Positions 8,544 to 17,910 of a stretch of 64,000 bases of DNA are shown here, piece by piece (the first letter of the stretch is position 1; each line of letters starts with the position of its first letter). The notes under the pieces are model-generated. The model did no database searches. It was not told where the DNA came from and saw only the letters and a list, made by a program, of their open reading frames with translations. The position numbers were made by a program, and so were the translations under genes. Origin of the DNA: Bacteroidota bacterium (GTDB taxonomy: Bacteria; Bacteroidota; Bacteroidia; Chitinophagales; Chitinophagaceae); assembly GCA_003175695.1 (NCBI GenBank), contig PSRA01000258.1:1-64000 (forward strand). Reading direction: 5' to 3'.

Positions 8544-9164
8544 ATGAGCAAAATCATCTTTGACAGCGGAATATCACTTGATGGTTTTTTCGCAGGCGAT
8601 AACAGAAGTCCAAACAATCCAATGGGTAACAACGGACAAGCCATACACAAGTGGATGTTTAAACAAAAGGCATTTTGGAAACACATCAATATGGAGGGGG
8701 GCGAAGAAGATGGTGCAGACAGTAAATTAATTGAGGACGTATTTGCACGAACCGGATCTTACATAATGGGAAAGCGAATGTTTGAAGAAGGAGAAGTCCA
8801 TTGGAAAGAAGATTTGTTCAAAGCAGATGTATACGTCCTGACACACGAAAAGCGCGCGCCCTGGATTCAAAAGGGGACGACAACTTTTTATTTCATCAAC
8901 GATGGAATTCAAAGTGCATTGGAAAAAGCAAGACAATCAGCTAAAGGAAAGGACATTAGAATACAAGGTGGTGCGAATACAATTCAACAATTTCTCCATG
9001 CAGGGCTTATAGACGAATTTTTTATTCACATTGCCCCTCTTTTTTTAGGAAGTGGTATCCGGCTGTTTGAAGGAATTGACAATGATAAATATGATATTCG
9101 GATTCTGGAAGTAATACCATCAGACTTGACGACACACTTGAGATACAGACTGACGAAGAAATAA
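8544..9164 (+). CDS. RibD C-terminal/DHFR-like reductase
   Basis: 206 residues of the dihydrofolate-reductase-fold family that includes the RibD reductase domain and YwjB/YyaP. Visible family blocks are ISLDGFFAG near the start, a GSYIMGKRMFEEGE block, KADVYVLTHEK, the nucleotide-binding GGANTIQQFLHAGLIDEFFIHIAPLFLGSGIRLFEG region (shown here as several short blocks: GGANTIQQFL, LIDEFFIHIAP, LGSGIRLF) and a basic C-terminus. It probably uses NADPH to reduce a small heterocyclic substrate; standalone members have no proven role and this is not the riboflavin pathway enzyme by context. It is followed after about 100 bp by the antiporter gene. Confidence 0.85.
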   Translation: MSKIIFDSGISLDGFFAGDNRSPNNPMGNNGQAIHKWMFKQKAFWKHINMEGGEEDGADSKLIEDVFARTGSYIMGKRMFEEGEVHWKEDLFKADVYVLTHEKRAPWIQKGTTTFYFINDGIQSALEKARQSAKGKDIRIQGGANTIQQFLHAGLIDEFFIHIAPLFLGSGIRLFEGIDNDKYDIRILEVIPSDLTTHLRYRLTKK

Positions 9165-9262
9165 AAGCAAATACTACTGACGACGATTTGGCGAAAGATC
9201 CTTCGAACGAATTATTTATCTGGGAAAAAAGCGATTAATTTTTTCACCTTAAAATATCGATT

Positions 9263-11539
9263 TTGGGCCACCTCCCTGACTTAATTCATGATCTGGCGCT
9301 CATACTCATAACAGGTGCACTGGCCCTTCTGCTTTTTAGGAGGATAAAGCAACCCATTGTATTGGGCTATATCATAGCGGGATTCCTGATAGGACCTTAT
9401 TTTCATTTATTCCCGACGGTTGCCGATAATGCCAATATTAAGATACTCGCCGAGATAGGCGTGATTTTTTTGTTGTTTAGCCTCGGACTTGAGTTTAGTT
9501 TTAAAAAGCTGATGCAGGTCGGCGCGGCAGCATCCATCACTGCACTTTTTGAAATTGTATTTATAACCATTGCTGGGTATTTCACTGGAAAATTAATGGG
9601 GTGGTCAACAATGGACAGCCTGTTTCTTGGAGGAATGCTCGCCAGCTCTTCCACTACAATTATAATAAAGGCTTTTGACGAATTAGGTGTAAAAACAAAG
9701 CAATTTGCCCGCGTCGTTTTCGGAGTACTGATAGTGGAAGATATAGTCGTGATCCTGCTAATGGTATTGTTATCTACGATAGCAGTAACGGAGCATTTCG
9801 AAGGACGCGAAATTATCTTCACAGTGCTAAAACTCCTTTTCTTTCTAATTTTATGGTTTATATCCGGAATATTTCTGCTTCCGACTTTGTTCAAAAAAGC
9901 AAAATCGTTCCTGGATGAGGAAACGCTTCTCATTCTTTCACTGGGCCTTTGTCTTGGGATGGTGGTATTAGCTACAGAGGTTGGATTTTCTGCTGAGCTC
10001 GGGGCATTTATCATGGGGTCCATTATTGCGGAAACCACTCTAGCAGAAAAAGTGGAACATCTTACGAAGTCCGTGAAGGACCTATTTGGGGCAATATTCT
10101 TTGTTTCGATTGGAATGTTGATCGACCCGCAGTCAATCATTAAGTACGCAGTGCCTATTTTAATAGTCACTTCGCTTACCATGTTTGGAAAACTATTCAG
10201 TACTACCGCGGGGGCGTTGTTGTCGGGGCAACCACTTAAACAGTCTGTTCAGGCAGGAATGAGCATGGCTCAAATAGGGGAATTTGCTTTTATCGTAGCC
10301 ACACTGGGTTTGTCTTTAGGAGTTACGTCAGATTTTCTCTTTCCCGTAGCGGTAGGTGCTTCTGCCATTACCACATTTACCACTCCCTATTTAATACGCT
10401 ATTCGGAGCCCTTCTACTTATTTTTAGAGCGCCACCTGCCGAAAAGATGGATAAAAAGGTTAGGTCAGTATTCTTTAAATGCACAAAACATCCAGGCCCA
10501 GAATGATTGGAAAAGGGTGTTGCTGGCCTACAGCAAAATTGTAGTTATTAATGGCATTCTCATAATAAGCGTTATCCTGCTTTCCGCCAAGTTTCTAATT
10601 CCATTTCTGAAGCAGCATATCGACAGTGTCATTGTAAGAAACATTTTTGCGACGATCATTCCACTTGCCGTTGCATCCCCTTTCTTTTTTGCACTGCTCG
10701 CCAGAAAGCCTGCCACCATGGCCTACAAGAGTCTATGGCTCAAAAAAAGTTACCGGCGTGGTCCTTTGCTCATCATTGAAATATTACGGTTGTTAATTGG
10801 CATTTTCCTGATAGGATTCTTGGAAAGCCAGGCTTTTGACAGTCTAACGGCAATCATCATCGCTGTCCCTCTTGCCGTGGCGATATTGCTTATTTTTTCC
10901 AGCAAACTGCAACACATCTATCTGCACTTTGAAGAACGATTCTTGCGCAACCTCAATGCCCGGGAAAGAGCTGGAGACGAGCCGTTGTCGGCTAACGTTA
11001 GACAAATAGATAATAACATCCAAAGCGAATTATTGCCGTGGGACGCGCATATTGTTCAACTAACGGTTCCACAAAAAGCAGTTTACATTGGTCGTAGCTT
11101 GCAGGAGCTAGGCTGGCGTGAAAAATATGGGATTAATATTGGCTACATCAGGAGAGGAGACACTGTTCTTCATATTCCAGGAGGGAAAGATATTATATTG
11201 CCTTTAGACAATTTGGGAATCATTGCGACTGATGAACAAATACAGGTGTTTAAACCGGTCATGGATACGGAGGAGGCGCCGATTGTCGATTCGAAGGACT
11301 CAGATGCTATCGTCGTGGACAAAGTTGTCGTTAATGAGTTCACGAAACTGAAAGGGCTGGATATTCGCTCTTCCGGTATTCGGGAAAAAACTAACGGGCT
11401 GGTGATTGGCATTGAAAGAATAAATCAGAGAATATTGAACCCGGATTCTAAAACTGTTTTTGAATGGGATGACGTAGTCTGGATTGTTGGGGATAGAGAA
11501 AAAATCATCTTGTTAAAAAAAAGCGGAATAGACAAATAA
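9263..11539 (+). CDS. KefB-like CPA2 cation/proton antiporter
   Basis: 758 residues. Order: a sodium/proton exchanger domain of about 12 helices (residues about 10-385, with QPIVLGYIIAGFLIGP and SLGLEFSFKKL). An extra block of hydrophobic helices follows (about 420-560), then two RCK_C regulatory domains (about 595-665 and 685-756). There is no TrkA_N/Rossmann domain, unlike classical KefB. Start choice matters: a TAA at 9236 is in frame just upstream and the first in-frame ATG would remove three helices. The family start MGHLP is encoded by a TTG at 9263, so TTG (or a non-standard ATT just before) must initiate. Likely role: potassium or sodium efflux in exchange for protons at the inner membrane. 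Confidence 0.9.
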   Translation: MGHLPDLIHDLALILITGALALLLFRRIKQPIVLGYIIAGFLIGPYFHLFPTVADNANIKILAEIGVIFLLFSLGLEFSFKKLMQVGAAASITALFEIVFITIAGYFTGKLMGWSTMDSLFLGGMLASSSTTIIIKAFDELGVKTKQFARVVFGVLIVEDIVVILLMVLLSTIAVTEHFEGREIIFTVLKLLFFLILWFISGIFLLPTLFKKAKSFLDEETLLILSLGLCLGMVVLATEVGFSAELGAFIMGSIIAETTLAEKVEHLTKSVKDLFGAIFFVSIGMLIDPQSIIKYAVPILIVTSLTMFGKLFSTTAGALLSGQPLKQSVQAGMSMAQIGEFAFIVATLGLSLGVTSDFLFPVAVGASAITTFTTPYLIRYSEPFYLFLERHLPKRWIKRLGQYSLNAQNIQAQNDWKRVLLAYSKIVVINGILIISVILLSAKFLIPFLKQHIDSVIVRNIFATIIPLAVASPFFFALLARKPATMAYKSLWLKKSYRRGPLLIIEILRLLIGIFLIGFLESQAFDSLTAIIIAVPLAVAILLIFSSKLQHIYLHFEERFLRNLNARERAGDEPLSANVRQIDNNIQSELLPWDAHIVQLTVPQKAVYIGRSLQELGWREKYGINIGYIRRGDTVLHIPGGKDIILPLDNLGIIATDEQIQVFKPVMDTEEAPIVDSKDSDAIVVDKVVVNEFTKLKGLDIRSSGIREKTNGLVIGIERINQRILNPDSKTVFEWDDVVWIVGDREKIILLKKSGIDK

Positions 11540-11782
11540 AGTTAACGAGGCCATTAAATAAATGCGCATCTCGCCATGACATCGTCAACAAAAACATCAT
11601 TTTGTGTCATTTGAAGCCAGATCTCCGCTGTTTGAATAACGCGCATCAACATTTGTAATTCTTTCAGCTTTTATTCGCCATACTGCCGTGGAGTAAAATT
11701 CATGTTGTCGGTTGTTTATTAAGGATATATTCCTATCTTAAGTGGCGCGATGTAAAAAATCGAGTCAACATCCTTACATATC

Positions 11783-12898
11783 ATGCTAAATAAAATATTG
11801 CTCCTGACCCTTCTGAAATGCATGACGCTTTCCGGCTCGATTGCCCAGGTCGCACTGCCTCATAAAAAAGTGGATTTAGATATCGAGAAATTCAATATTA
11901 AGACAATAAGGATAACTGCTGCAGACAAGAAGATCAATCTTCCCTCTCTTTCGTCAATCCACATTGTGGATGCGAGACCGGACACTTCATCAATCGGATT
12001 GGCGCAGAATTATAATCAAAAGCCCTATTTTATCAATACATCCGGATATTTTTCAGCGGAGGCGGGGCAATTTGTGAAAGATTATGTAGTATGCGATAAA
12101 TCTGATTCTTTGTCCGTTGTGATGGTAATTAAAAAATTTTGGATTTGCGGCATCATGGATAAGGATAATAGCCCACAATTTAATGGTTTGGTTCATGACT
12201 CGATTTCCCAAAGGATCACCAATCTTCAGGCAAGGATCGAATTCTATTTAAAAAGCGGATTCGATTATTATGTTTTATATCGCTTTGATTCTACTTTTAC
12301 GAGGCCTCGATGGGCCTCTCAGGATGCTGCAGAATTGGTCGCGGAGTCTATCAAAGCTTCTTTATCAAAGCTGGTTGTTATCTCACCAAGATTACCTGGC
12401 ATACTCGCAGAGAGAAGAAAATTCAGCTGGGATCAGATTGAAATGCATAATAAAAAAGGATTCGATCTCCCAATATTGAAGGACAGTCTACTAAGAGCGG
12501 GTGTTTACTTTTCCTTTGAGGAATTCAAAAACAATGCACCCACACAAAAAGAGTTTGAATTGAGTAATGATAAGCTGACTGCTTTAATTTTTATTAGGCA
12601 ACCCGACGGTAAATTAACACCTGTTAACAATGCCTGGGGTTATTGCGATGGAAAGAATTTATTTATAAAGTCTTTGAGTTATTATTTTCGCCTTCAAAAG
12701 AGAGAAAATTCTTTTTATATCTACGGCTCAAAAAGATATGCGCATACGACGGTATTTAACATACCGGGCATTACAGAAACTATTTCCGGCAGTTCAAGAA
12801 GTTCTAATGTTTTTGTGCCGGGAGAAACATCTTCTGAAAGTTTCAACCTGAAACTCCGCCCATTTGAATTGGATTGGGATGACGGGCAGCTTAAGTAG
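11783..12898 (+). CDS. Secreted protein of unknown function
   Basis: 371 residues with a signal peptide (MLNKILLLTLLKCMTLSGSIAQ). I do not recognise the family. The sequence has a mixed alpha/beta character with a run of conserved-looking blocks: IHIVDARPDTSSIGLAQNY shown here as HIVDARPDTSSIG, a FVKDYV stretch, YYVLYRFDS, and near the end a ERRKFSWDQIE segment followed by a repetitive GYCDGKNLFIKS / YFRLQKRENSFYIYG pattern. The latter suggests a small beta domain. It stands alone on the plus strand, convergent with the protease gene 108 bp away. Confidence 0.7.
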   Translation: MLNKILLLTLLKCMTLSGSIAQVALPHKKVDLDIEKFNIKTIRITAADKKINLPSLSSIHIVDARPDTSSIGLAQNYNQKPYFINTSGYFSAEAGQFVKDYVVCDKSDSLSVVMVIKKFWICGIMDKDNSPQFNGLVHDSISQRITNLQARIEFYLKSGFDYYVLYRFDSTFTRPRWASQDAAELVAESIKASLSKLVVISPRLPGILAERRKFSWDQIEMHNKKGFDLPILKDSLLRAGVYFSFEEFKNNAPTQKEFELSNDKLTALIFIRQPDGKLTPVNNAWGYCDGKNLFIKSLSYYFRLQKRENSFYIYGSKRYAHTTVFNIPGITETISGSSRSSNVFVPGETSSESFNLKLRPFELDWDDGQLK

Positions 12899-13006
12899 CG
12901 TTAGATTTCTTACGAATTCGATCGCGCGTTGATGTCTTTGCATACAAATGCTGCGCAATAGTTGCCTTCATACTTCAACGGTTAATCCTTGGCTCATGAC
13001 TGCGAA

Positions 13007-14206
13007 TTACTGAACCAATACAAACAAATTGTTGTTGCCGACTACTGAGCTGTTTTGTAATACAGAATAAGGAAGTAAGAAATGTCCATGATAACCCCAA
13101 GGTGTACCCCATGAGTTTTGAACGATGAAGTAGCCACCCCCCGTAGGACTGGCTGAACCAGTTCCATCATCGAAATAGCCCACCAGCGGAACGGCATGAC
13201 CTCCCAGCGCTCTCAATCCTGCTGTTATATTGCCATTGGTCAATGGGTTATAAACATAACTGGTTGTGTTCAGACCTTCAAATACCGAGTAGGAAGAATT
13301 ATCATAAACGGTAAAGCCCATCAATACCGGCTTATTGTTCAGGATGGCATACTTACAATTGTTGACTTCGCTCACATCACCAGTACCCGCTATATAATAG
13401 TAGCCCGCAGTTGTCGATCCGGACACAGTAGTAGAACCGCTCTCTTTGGCTATGGAGAAATTAACAGCATTGCTGATGGCACTCGAACCGGGAGCAGTCC
13501 TATATTGCTTGGAAGTAGGCGATGCTATATTGTATCCCTGAGCATCAAGAGTAGTCGGATAGGGATAAAGATTTTCTACACTTTCACCATATGGACTAAT
13601 GGAGCTGGCAGTTCCGGAATTGCTGGTCAGACCCTGGAGTGCCTGGCCAATATTCACCATGTTGGCTCCCGGATCTGAAGTTATAGACCTGTGCTCAATT
13701 TTAACCCGTTCTACGTAGTATAAGAACAGTGGGGATAGTGCGCCGCTGGTGCCGAAAAAGCTGGCTGGACTGCTGAATTTATTGTCAACTATGGCCGAAA
13801 CAGCACTCGATGTCGAATTGATGACAGGTTGTGCTGCGGTTGCACCGTTTTTTGCATAATACTTCAGTATTTCATTTGTCTCAGTACCACAGAAACCGGT
13901 ACACGAGCCAATCTGGCCCTGGTCTCTAATTGCCGGAGTGGTCATCAGGTAACTGGATGGTAATGTGCCAGAATAGTTTACTCCGTTCGCTGTTACACCG
14001 CCATTTAACACTTCCGGGCTAAATAATGGAACATTAATCATTTCTTCATTTGAAACCGGCAACAAACCATACACGTGAGTTTGGATGGAATTTGAGCTGG
14101 CAGATGATGAATTTTCTTTGAAGTTGCTTTTGGAGCAGCTAAATAATAGACAAAGACCGGCAAGCGGCAAGTACATAGGGACTTTTGAACTACTAATTTG
14201 ACTCAT
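13007..14206 (-). CDS. Papain-like (C1) cysteine protease lipoprotein
   Basis: The frame extends to a TTG at 14248, but the ATG at 14206 is the better start (399 residues); another ATG lies at 14176. The N-terminus MYLPLAGLCLLFSC carries a lipobox-like LLFSC, so the protein is probably lipid-anchored. A serine/asparagine-rich linker follows. The papain fold is shown by DQGQIGSC, with the catalytic cysteine at position 116 of the longest frame. The active-site histidine is in GGHAVPLVGY (351), and the asparagine is in VQNSWGTPWG (378). Residue 113 is Ile where papain has a disulphide Cys. Likely role: envelope or secreted peptidase. It lies downstream of the TonB/MORN gene on the same strand. 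Confidence 0.88.
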   Translation of the reverse strand: MSQISSSKVPMYLPLAGLCLLFSCSKSNFKENSSSASSNSIQTHVYGLLPVSNEEMINVPLFSPEVLNGGVTANGVNYSGTLPSSYLMTTPAIRDQGQIGSCTGFCGTETNEILKYYAKNGATAAQPVINSTSSAVSAIVDNKFSSPASFFGTSGALSPLFLYYVERVKIEHRSITSDPGANMVNIGQALQGLTSNSGTASSISPYGESVENLYPYPTTLDAQGYNIASPTSKQYRTAPGSSAISNAVNFSIAKESGSTTVSGSTTAGYYYIAGTGDVSEVNNCKYAILNNKPVLMGFTVYDNSSYSVFEGLNTTSYVYNPLTNGNITAGLRALGGHAVPLVGYFDDGTGSASPTGGGYFIVQNSWGTPWGYHGHFLLPYSVLQNSSVVGNNNLFVLVQ

Positions 14207-14550
14207 GTGCAGTGTTTTGGCGCAGGTTAAAAAAGCGACGCGGCTCAATATAAATCAAATTATTTGTAAGCCATAATAAAAGTCAACCGTTTAGCCAATC
14301 ATTTACAAAGTGAAATGATCACTTATGTAAAAGGACTCAAGGACTACAGTCGAATGGTTCAATTCTAAAAGCCAGAGGCATTATTACCTGTATGATGGAC
14401 GTACGGAGCGTCACGAAATTTGCAAGCTGACACGTGCCAGAAGGATGCGGGAATCCTGAGTAAAGCGAGGGTTCTAACCCTGATAGATAGTTGTAGACAA
14501 GTTGTACCCAGTATTGACTTAGACATGGCCGATAGAAAATCGGAGGCTGT
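14207..14550. other. 344-bp intergenic region
   Basis: Between two minus-strand genes. It contains only a short GGGTTCTAACCC dyad near 14470 without a T-run. No coding relic or RNA gene was recognised. Confidence 0.45.
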
Positions 14551-15354
14551 CTATCGTAAGCGGAAGTTAATCGGTTGCCTTTTATAGCTTTTCACCAATC
14601 GCCCTCCATAGATGGCAGGGGGCCATTTGCCGGAAGACCTGGAAATGACGCGAACGGCTTCGGCGTCGAGTTCGGGGTCAACCGACTTGATGACCGTAAT
14701 ACCGGTTAACTTGCCTTCTTCGGTAACGATGAACTGCACGACAACTTCGCCTTCGATTTCATTACGAACGGCTGACTTGGGATAGCGCAAATTTCTACTC
14801 AGAAATGCCATCCATTCCTGTGGGCCGCCGGGAAACTCAGAATCCTTTATGAAGTCGGCAATATGGGTATTGACTGACCCATCTTCATTAAAGAAATCGC
14901 CACGTACCTGTTTACCATTCACAAATTTCGCTTTGCCAGATATCTTGCCATTTGGATAATAAGCTATGAAGTCTCCATCTTCCTTCCCATTTTTGAAGTT
15001 TCCAGACATCTCTACCTGACCGCCGCTGTAGTACCGGGTATCTTTACCGTTTTCTTTATTGTCAGCATATGCACTTTCTCGAGTGGGCCGCCCCGTACTA
15101 TCGTACCACGTATATATGCCTTGCCGGATGTGGCAGGAGTCATCGGAGAACCCACCCGTCATCTGGGGTTTGCCATTGAGATAATGATCTGTGACCTGCC
15201 AACCGGTGCCTTGCCTTATCCTGGTCCGGTAATAGGATGCGTGAGCCGCAGTGGTGTCGCGCCGGGCTTCGTTGTAATATATGGTATCTTGGGTTTGAGC
15301 AACAGCGGACAAATTGCCCAGCGAAAGGAAAGCCAGGGAGAGAAGGGGTTTCAT
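14551..15354 (-). CDS. MORN-repeat protein with TonB C-terminal domain
   Basis: 267 residues with signal peptide ending SAVAQ. Residues about 45-165 hold MORN_2-type repeats (HYLNGKPQMTGGF, YYSGGQVEMSGNF, NGKEDGDFIAYYPNGKISG, FFNEDGSV). The last 85 residues form a TonB C-terminal domain with EIEGEVVVQFIVTEEG, DPELDAEAVRVI, GKWPPA and NFRLR. TonB-C normally contacts TonB boxes of outer-membrane receptors. Here there is no transmembrane anchor apart from the signal peptide, so the protein is periplasmic and a role as a modified energy transducer or as an inhibitor-like partner is uncertain. It lies alone with 438 bp upstream. Confidence 0.85.
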   Translation of the reverse strand: MKPLLSLAFLSLGNLSAVAQTQDTIYYNEARRDTTAAHASYYRTRIRQGTGWQVTDHYLNGKPQMTGGFSDDSCHIRQGIYTWYDSTGRPTRESAYADNKENGKDTRYYSGGQVEMSGNFKNGKEDGDFIAYYPNGKISGKAKFVNGKQVRGDFFNEDGSVNTHIADFIKDSEFPGGPQEWMAFLSRNLRYPKSAVRNEIEGEVVVQFIVTEEGKLTGITVIKSVDPELDAEAVRVISRSSGKWPPAIYGGRLVKSYKRQPINFRLR

Positions 15355-15792
15355 GCGGTTAAAGATAATTTATTAAGGGAATAATTGCAATCATTGGGAT
15401 TATGCGGTTCTTTTTAAAAAAAGGCGATGGTACAAAGACTTTACTTAGAATGACACTCTCTCAATGAATTTTTCAGAACGCATTTAACAATTCAATCTTT
15501 GATGGGTGTTGAAAGTTATTAAGATGAAACACAATCATTAATTCGATCACATCACCGCTCTTCTTAGAACTATTCTCCACTGAGAATGACACTATGAGTA
15601 TGGTGTGTGAAGAATGCGGGAAGGGTCCCAAAAGGTGGTTACTTGTCCGGTTACCAATTTTGATTTTGTAAATTCAAAGAAATTTGGGGGAAACTTTTTA
15701 GTTGAAAAAATTTACTTTCTTTAAAACCTGATGTATAAACTTTAGCAGTTTTCCTTTTGAAATACTTTATTTGTAAAAATTGCAGCGACTGC
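15355..15792. other. 438-bp divergent intergenic region with TGTCATTCT repeats
   Basis: Between the divergent TonB-C and glycosidase genes. It carries two copies of a short motif, AGAATGACACT, near 15447 and 15583. These are the reverse complement of a repeat core also seen at about 42570 and 54316. No coding relic was recognised. Confidence 0.5.
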
Positions 15793-17463
15793 ATGGACCG
15801 TAAGAAATTTATTCAAACAGTTGGAATTTCATTTGCCTCATTATTTATTAATGATGTGTTTTCGTCGTGTGGTGATGGATATAAAAATTTAATGGAAATG
15901 CCGGATAAAGTGTATGCAGTAATAAATGGCAAAACTGTATTGTTGAGTGCGAATGGGAATAAGTGGCACGGTGGTAATGTGCAGGTTGAGATGGCTAATA
16001 TGAAAGATAGTATGGAAGTGCGGGTTGCGGCTCCTGGTGTTGCACTTGAGTCAATCATCCTTGAATGGGGAATTCCTGTAAATACATCTTCATTATTGCT
16101 GAATGATCACTGGGAGCGCACGTATGGAGATGTGTTATGGCAAAAGAAACCCGCAACTACTTTTTTCTCTCCGTGGTATTTTATGGAACATAATGGTGGC
16201 AATACCTCGAGCTTCGGAGTAAGGACAGGCGCTCATACCTTTTGCAGTTGGGAAGTGAATGAAAGAAACATTCACCTTACTCTCGATACACGCAACGGCG
16301 GCAATGGTGTTCAGCTGAAAGAGCGCATATTGCCAGCCGCAGAAATTGTAGTATTAAAAAATAAAGATAACGAGTCTCCTTTTGATGCGGCCAGAAGATT
16401 TATGAAGCTGATGTGCCCGGCGGCAAGAATGCCCGCGCATCCCGTGTATGGTATCAACGACTGGTATTTTAGTTATGGAAAAAATTCAGAACAATTGATA
16501 TTGGAACACACAAGGCTTATCGCACCCATGGCCGAAGAGTTAAGTAACCGCCCTTTCTCTGTTGTAGATGCAGGCTGGTTTAAAGGGTCTGCCATTGAGC
16601 CGGAAGATTGTTGCTGGGGCAATGATATGAAAACAGCGAATGAGCGTTTTCCAGATATGCCGCGAATGGCTGAAAATATTAAAAAAGAGGGAATGCGCCC
16701 GGGTATCTGGACCAGACCTTTATGCGGCAGCTTTGCTGCAGGCAATCTTACGCTGCCCGTAATCAGCGGAAGGGAAAGAAAAAGGCCGGTGCTCGACCCC
16801 TCTATTTCTGAAAATCTGGATACTATAAGAACATATTTCCAACTCTACCACCAGTGGGGATTTGAGATGATAAAATTTGATTTCACTTCATTCGACCTTT
16901 TTGGCAAATGGGGTTTCCAAATGATATCTGATAGAGCTATTACAACTTCTGGCTGGGCTATGTACGACACTTCAAAAACGAATGCTGAAATTGTGTTGGA
17001 TATGTATAAGGTCATTCGCGAAGGAGCAGGTGCAGCATACATTATTGGTTGTAATACGTTCAGCCATTTATCCGCCGGTATCTTTGAACTGAATAGAATT
17101 GGAGATGATACGTCGGGTAAAGAATGGGCAAGAACATTAAAGATGGGTGTGAATACTCTTGCCTTCAGGGGTATCCATCACGATGCTTTTTACGCTGCTG
17201 ACCCTGATTGTGTAGGGCTTACTAATGAAGTTTCCTGGGATAAAAATAAACAATGGATGAAATTGGTGGCAAAAAGCGGCGTTCCATTGTTTATATCAGC
17301 ACAGCGTGAAGCAGTGCACGAAGAACAGAAAGCTGCCATCAAAGAATATTTTGCAGTTGCTTCAAAAGGGTCGCCGCTAGGTGAACCGATTGACTGGCTG
17401 CAAAATCCTTTACCAGCACAATGGAAATTTGGAAGCGAAACAACTCATTTTAATTGGAAATAA
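15793..17463 (+). CDS. Clan GH-D glycoside hydrolase, alpha-galactosidase-like
   Basis: The ATG at 15793 is preferred to one at 15757 because it begins MDRKKFIQTVGISFASLF, a Tat-like or lipoprotein-like export signal with a possible lipidated cysteine in FSSC. The mature enzyme (about 530 residues) has an N-terminal beta domain and a TIM barrel of the GH27/GH36 clan. Landmarks are YGINDWYFSYG, SVVDAGWF, RPGIWTRPLCG and WGFEMIKFDFTSFD, whose KFD aspartate (Asp363 from this start) is the expected nucleophile. Predicted to hydrolyse alpha-galactosides or related glycans in the periplasm. It is alone on the plus strand and is followed by a small frame and a terminator. Confidence 0.85.
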   Translation: MDRKKFIQTVGISFASLFINDVFSSCGDGYKNLMEMPDKVYAVINGKTVLLSANGNKWHGGNVQVEMANMKDSMEVRVAAPGVALESIILEWGIPVNTSSLLLNDHWERTYGDVLWQKKPATTFFSPWYFMEHNGGNTSSFGVRTGAHTFCSWEVNERNIHLTLDTRNGGNGVQLKERILPAAEIVVLKNKDNESPFDAARRFMKLMCPAARMPAHPVYGINDWYFSYGKNSEQLILEHTRLIAPMAEELSNRPFSVVDAGWFKGSAIEPEDCCWGNDMKTANERFPDMPRMAENIKKEGMRPGIWTRPLCGSFAAGNLTLPVISGRERKRPVLDPSISENLDTIRTYFQLYHQWGFEMIKFDFTSFDLFGKWGFQMISDRAITTSGWAMYDTSKTNAEIVLDMYKVIREGAGAAYIIGCNTFSHLSAGIFELNRIGDDTSGKEWARTLKMGVNTLAFRGIHHDAFYAADPDCVGLTNEVSWDKNKQWMKLVAKSGVPLFISAQREAVHEEQKAAIKEYFAVASKGSPLGEPIDWLQNPLPAQWKFGSETTHFNWK

Positions 17464-17585
17464 TTCTCCTGAGGAAGGTACTGCTTCCGAAATATGTTTT
17501 AAAGATTCATAGTTTACAAATCTCATCGTTGCTGTTAACTTTAGTACTTGTTCCCGGCATATACATGATAATTGACAAGTCGAAA

Positions 17586-17663
17586 ATGAAGATAACTGAA
17601 TGGATAAAAAAAGTAAAAGATCGGTCAGCCAATAAAGAAATTCCAAGAGAAGCGATGGCATGA
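17586..17663 (+). CDS. Candidate 25-residue small protein
   Basis: A short frame of 25 residues (ATG at 17586, TGA at 17661-17663) with a charged amphipathic middle, MKITEWIKKVKDRSANKEI. It is followed 18 bp later by an intrinsic terminator, as expected for a real transcript end. It is too short for a family call; chance is possible. Confidence 0.3.
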   Translation: MKITEWIKKVKDRSANKEIPREAMA

Positions 17664-17681
17664 GCCAGAAAAACTAAAATT

Positions 17682-17708
17682 AAGCAATCGAAAAGGTTGC
17701 TTTTTTTA
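17682..17708 (+). terminator. Rho-independent terminator
   Basis: AAGCAA and TTGCTT pair around a nine-base loop and are followed by a run of seven T. It would end the transcript of the glycosidase gene and of the small frame after it. Confidence 0.75.
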
Positions 17709-17851
17709 TGATCTGGAAATCCATAAGGGCGAAGTGAGAAATTGTGGAAGATTCGGCGATAAAAATTGATCTTCCAATGGCATTCTGGTGATTTTTGCTA
17801 TGATATTAGTTGTTTTCAATCAGCGGCTTCCAACAAAGTGGTATTCGATTT

Positions 17852-17887
17852 TTTGGCTGAAGCAAAAATCTTAAGTTAATATATTTG
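17852..17887 (+). promoter_or_regulatory. Bacteroidota-type promoter
   Basis: TATATTTG at 17880-17887 fits the -7 consensus TAnnTTTG. A TTTG at 17852-17855, 24 bp upstream, could serve as the -33 box, one or two bases further than usual. The start codon of the next gene is at 17911, giving a leader of about 20 nt. Confidence 0.5.
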
Positions 17888-17910
17888 AACTACGAATTAT
17901 AAATTAACAA

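Noticed and set aside
9403-10182. A 259-residue minus-strand frame inside the antiporter gene.
   Set aside because: It is the antisense shadow of a long transmembrane-rich gene, with high serine/isoleucine content and no domain.
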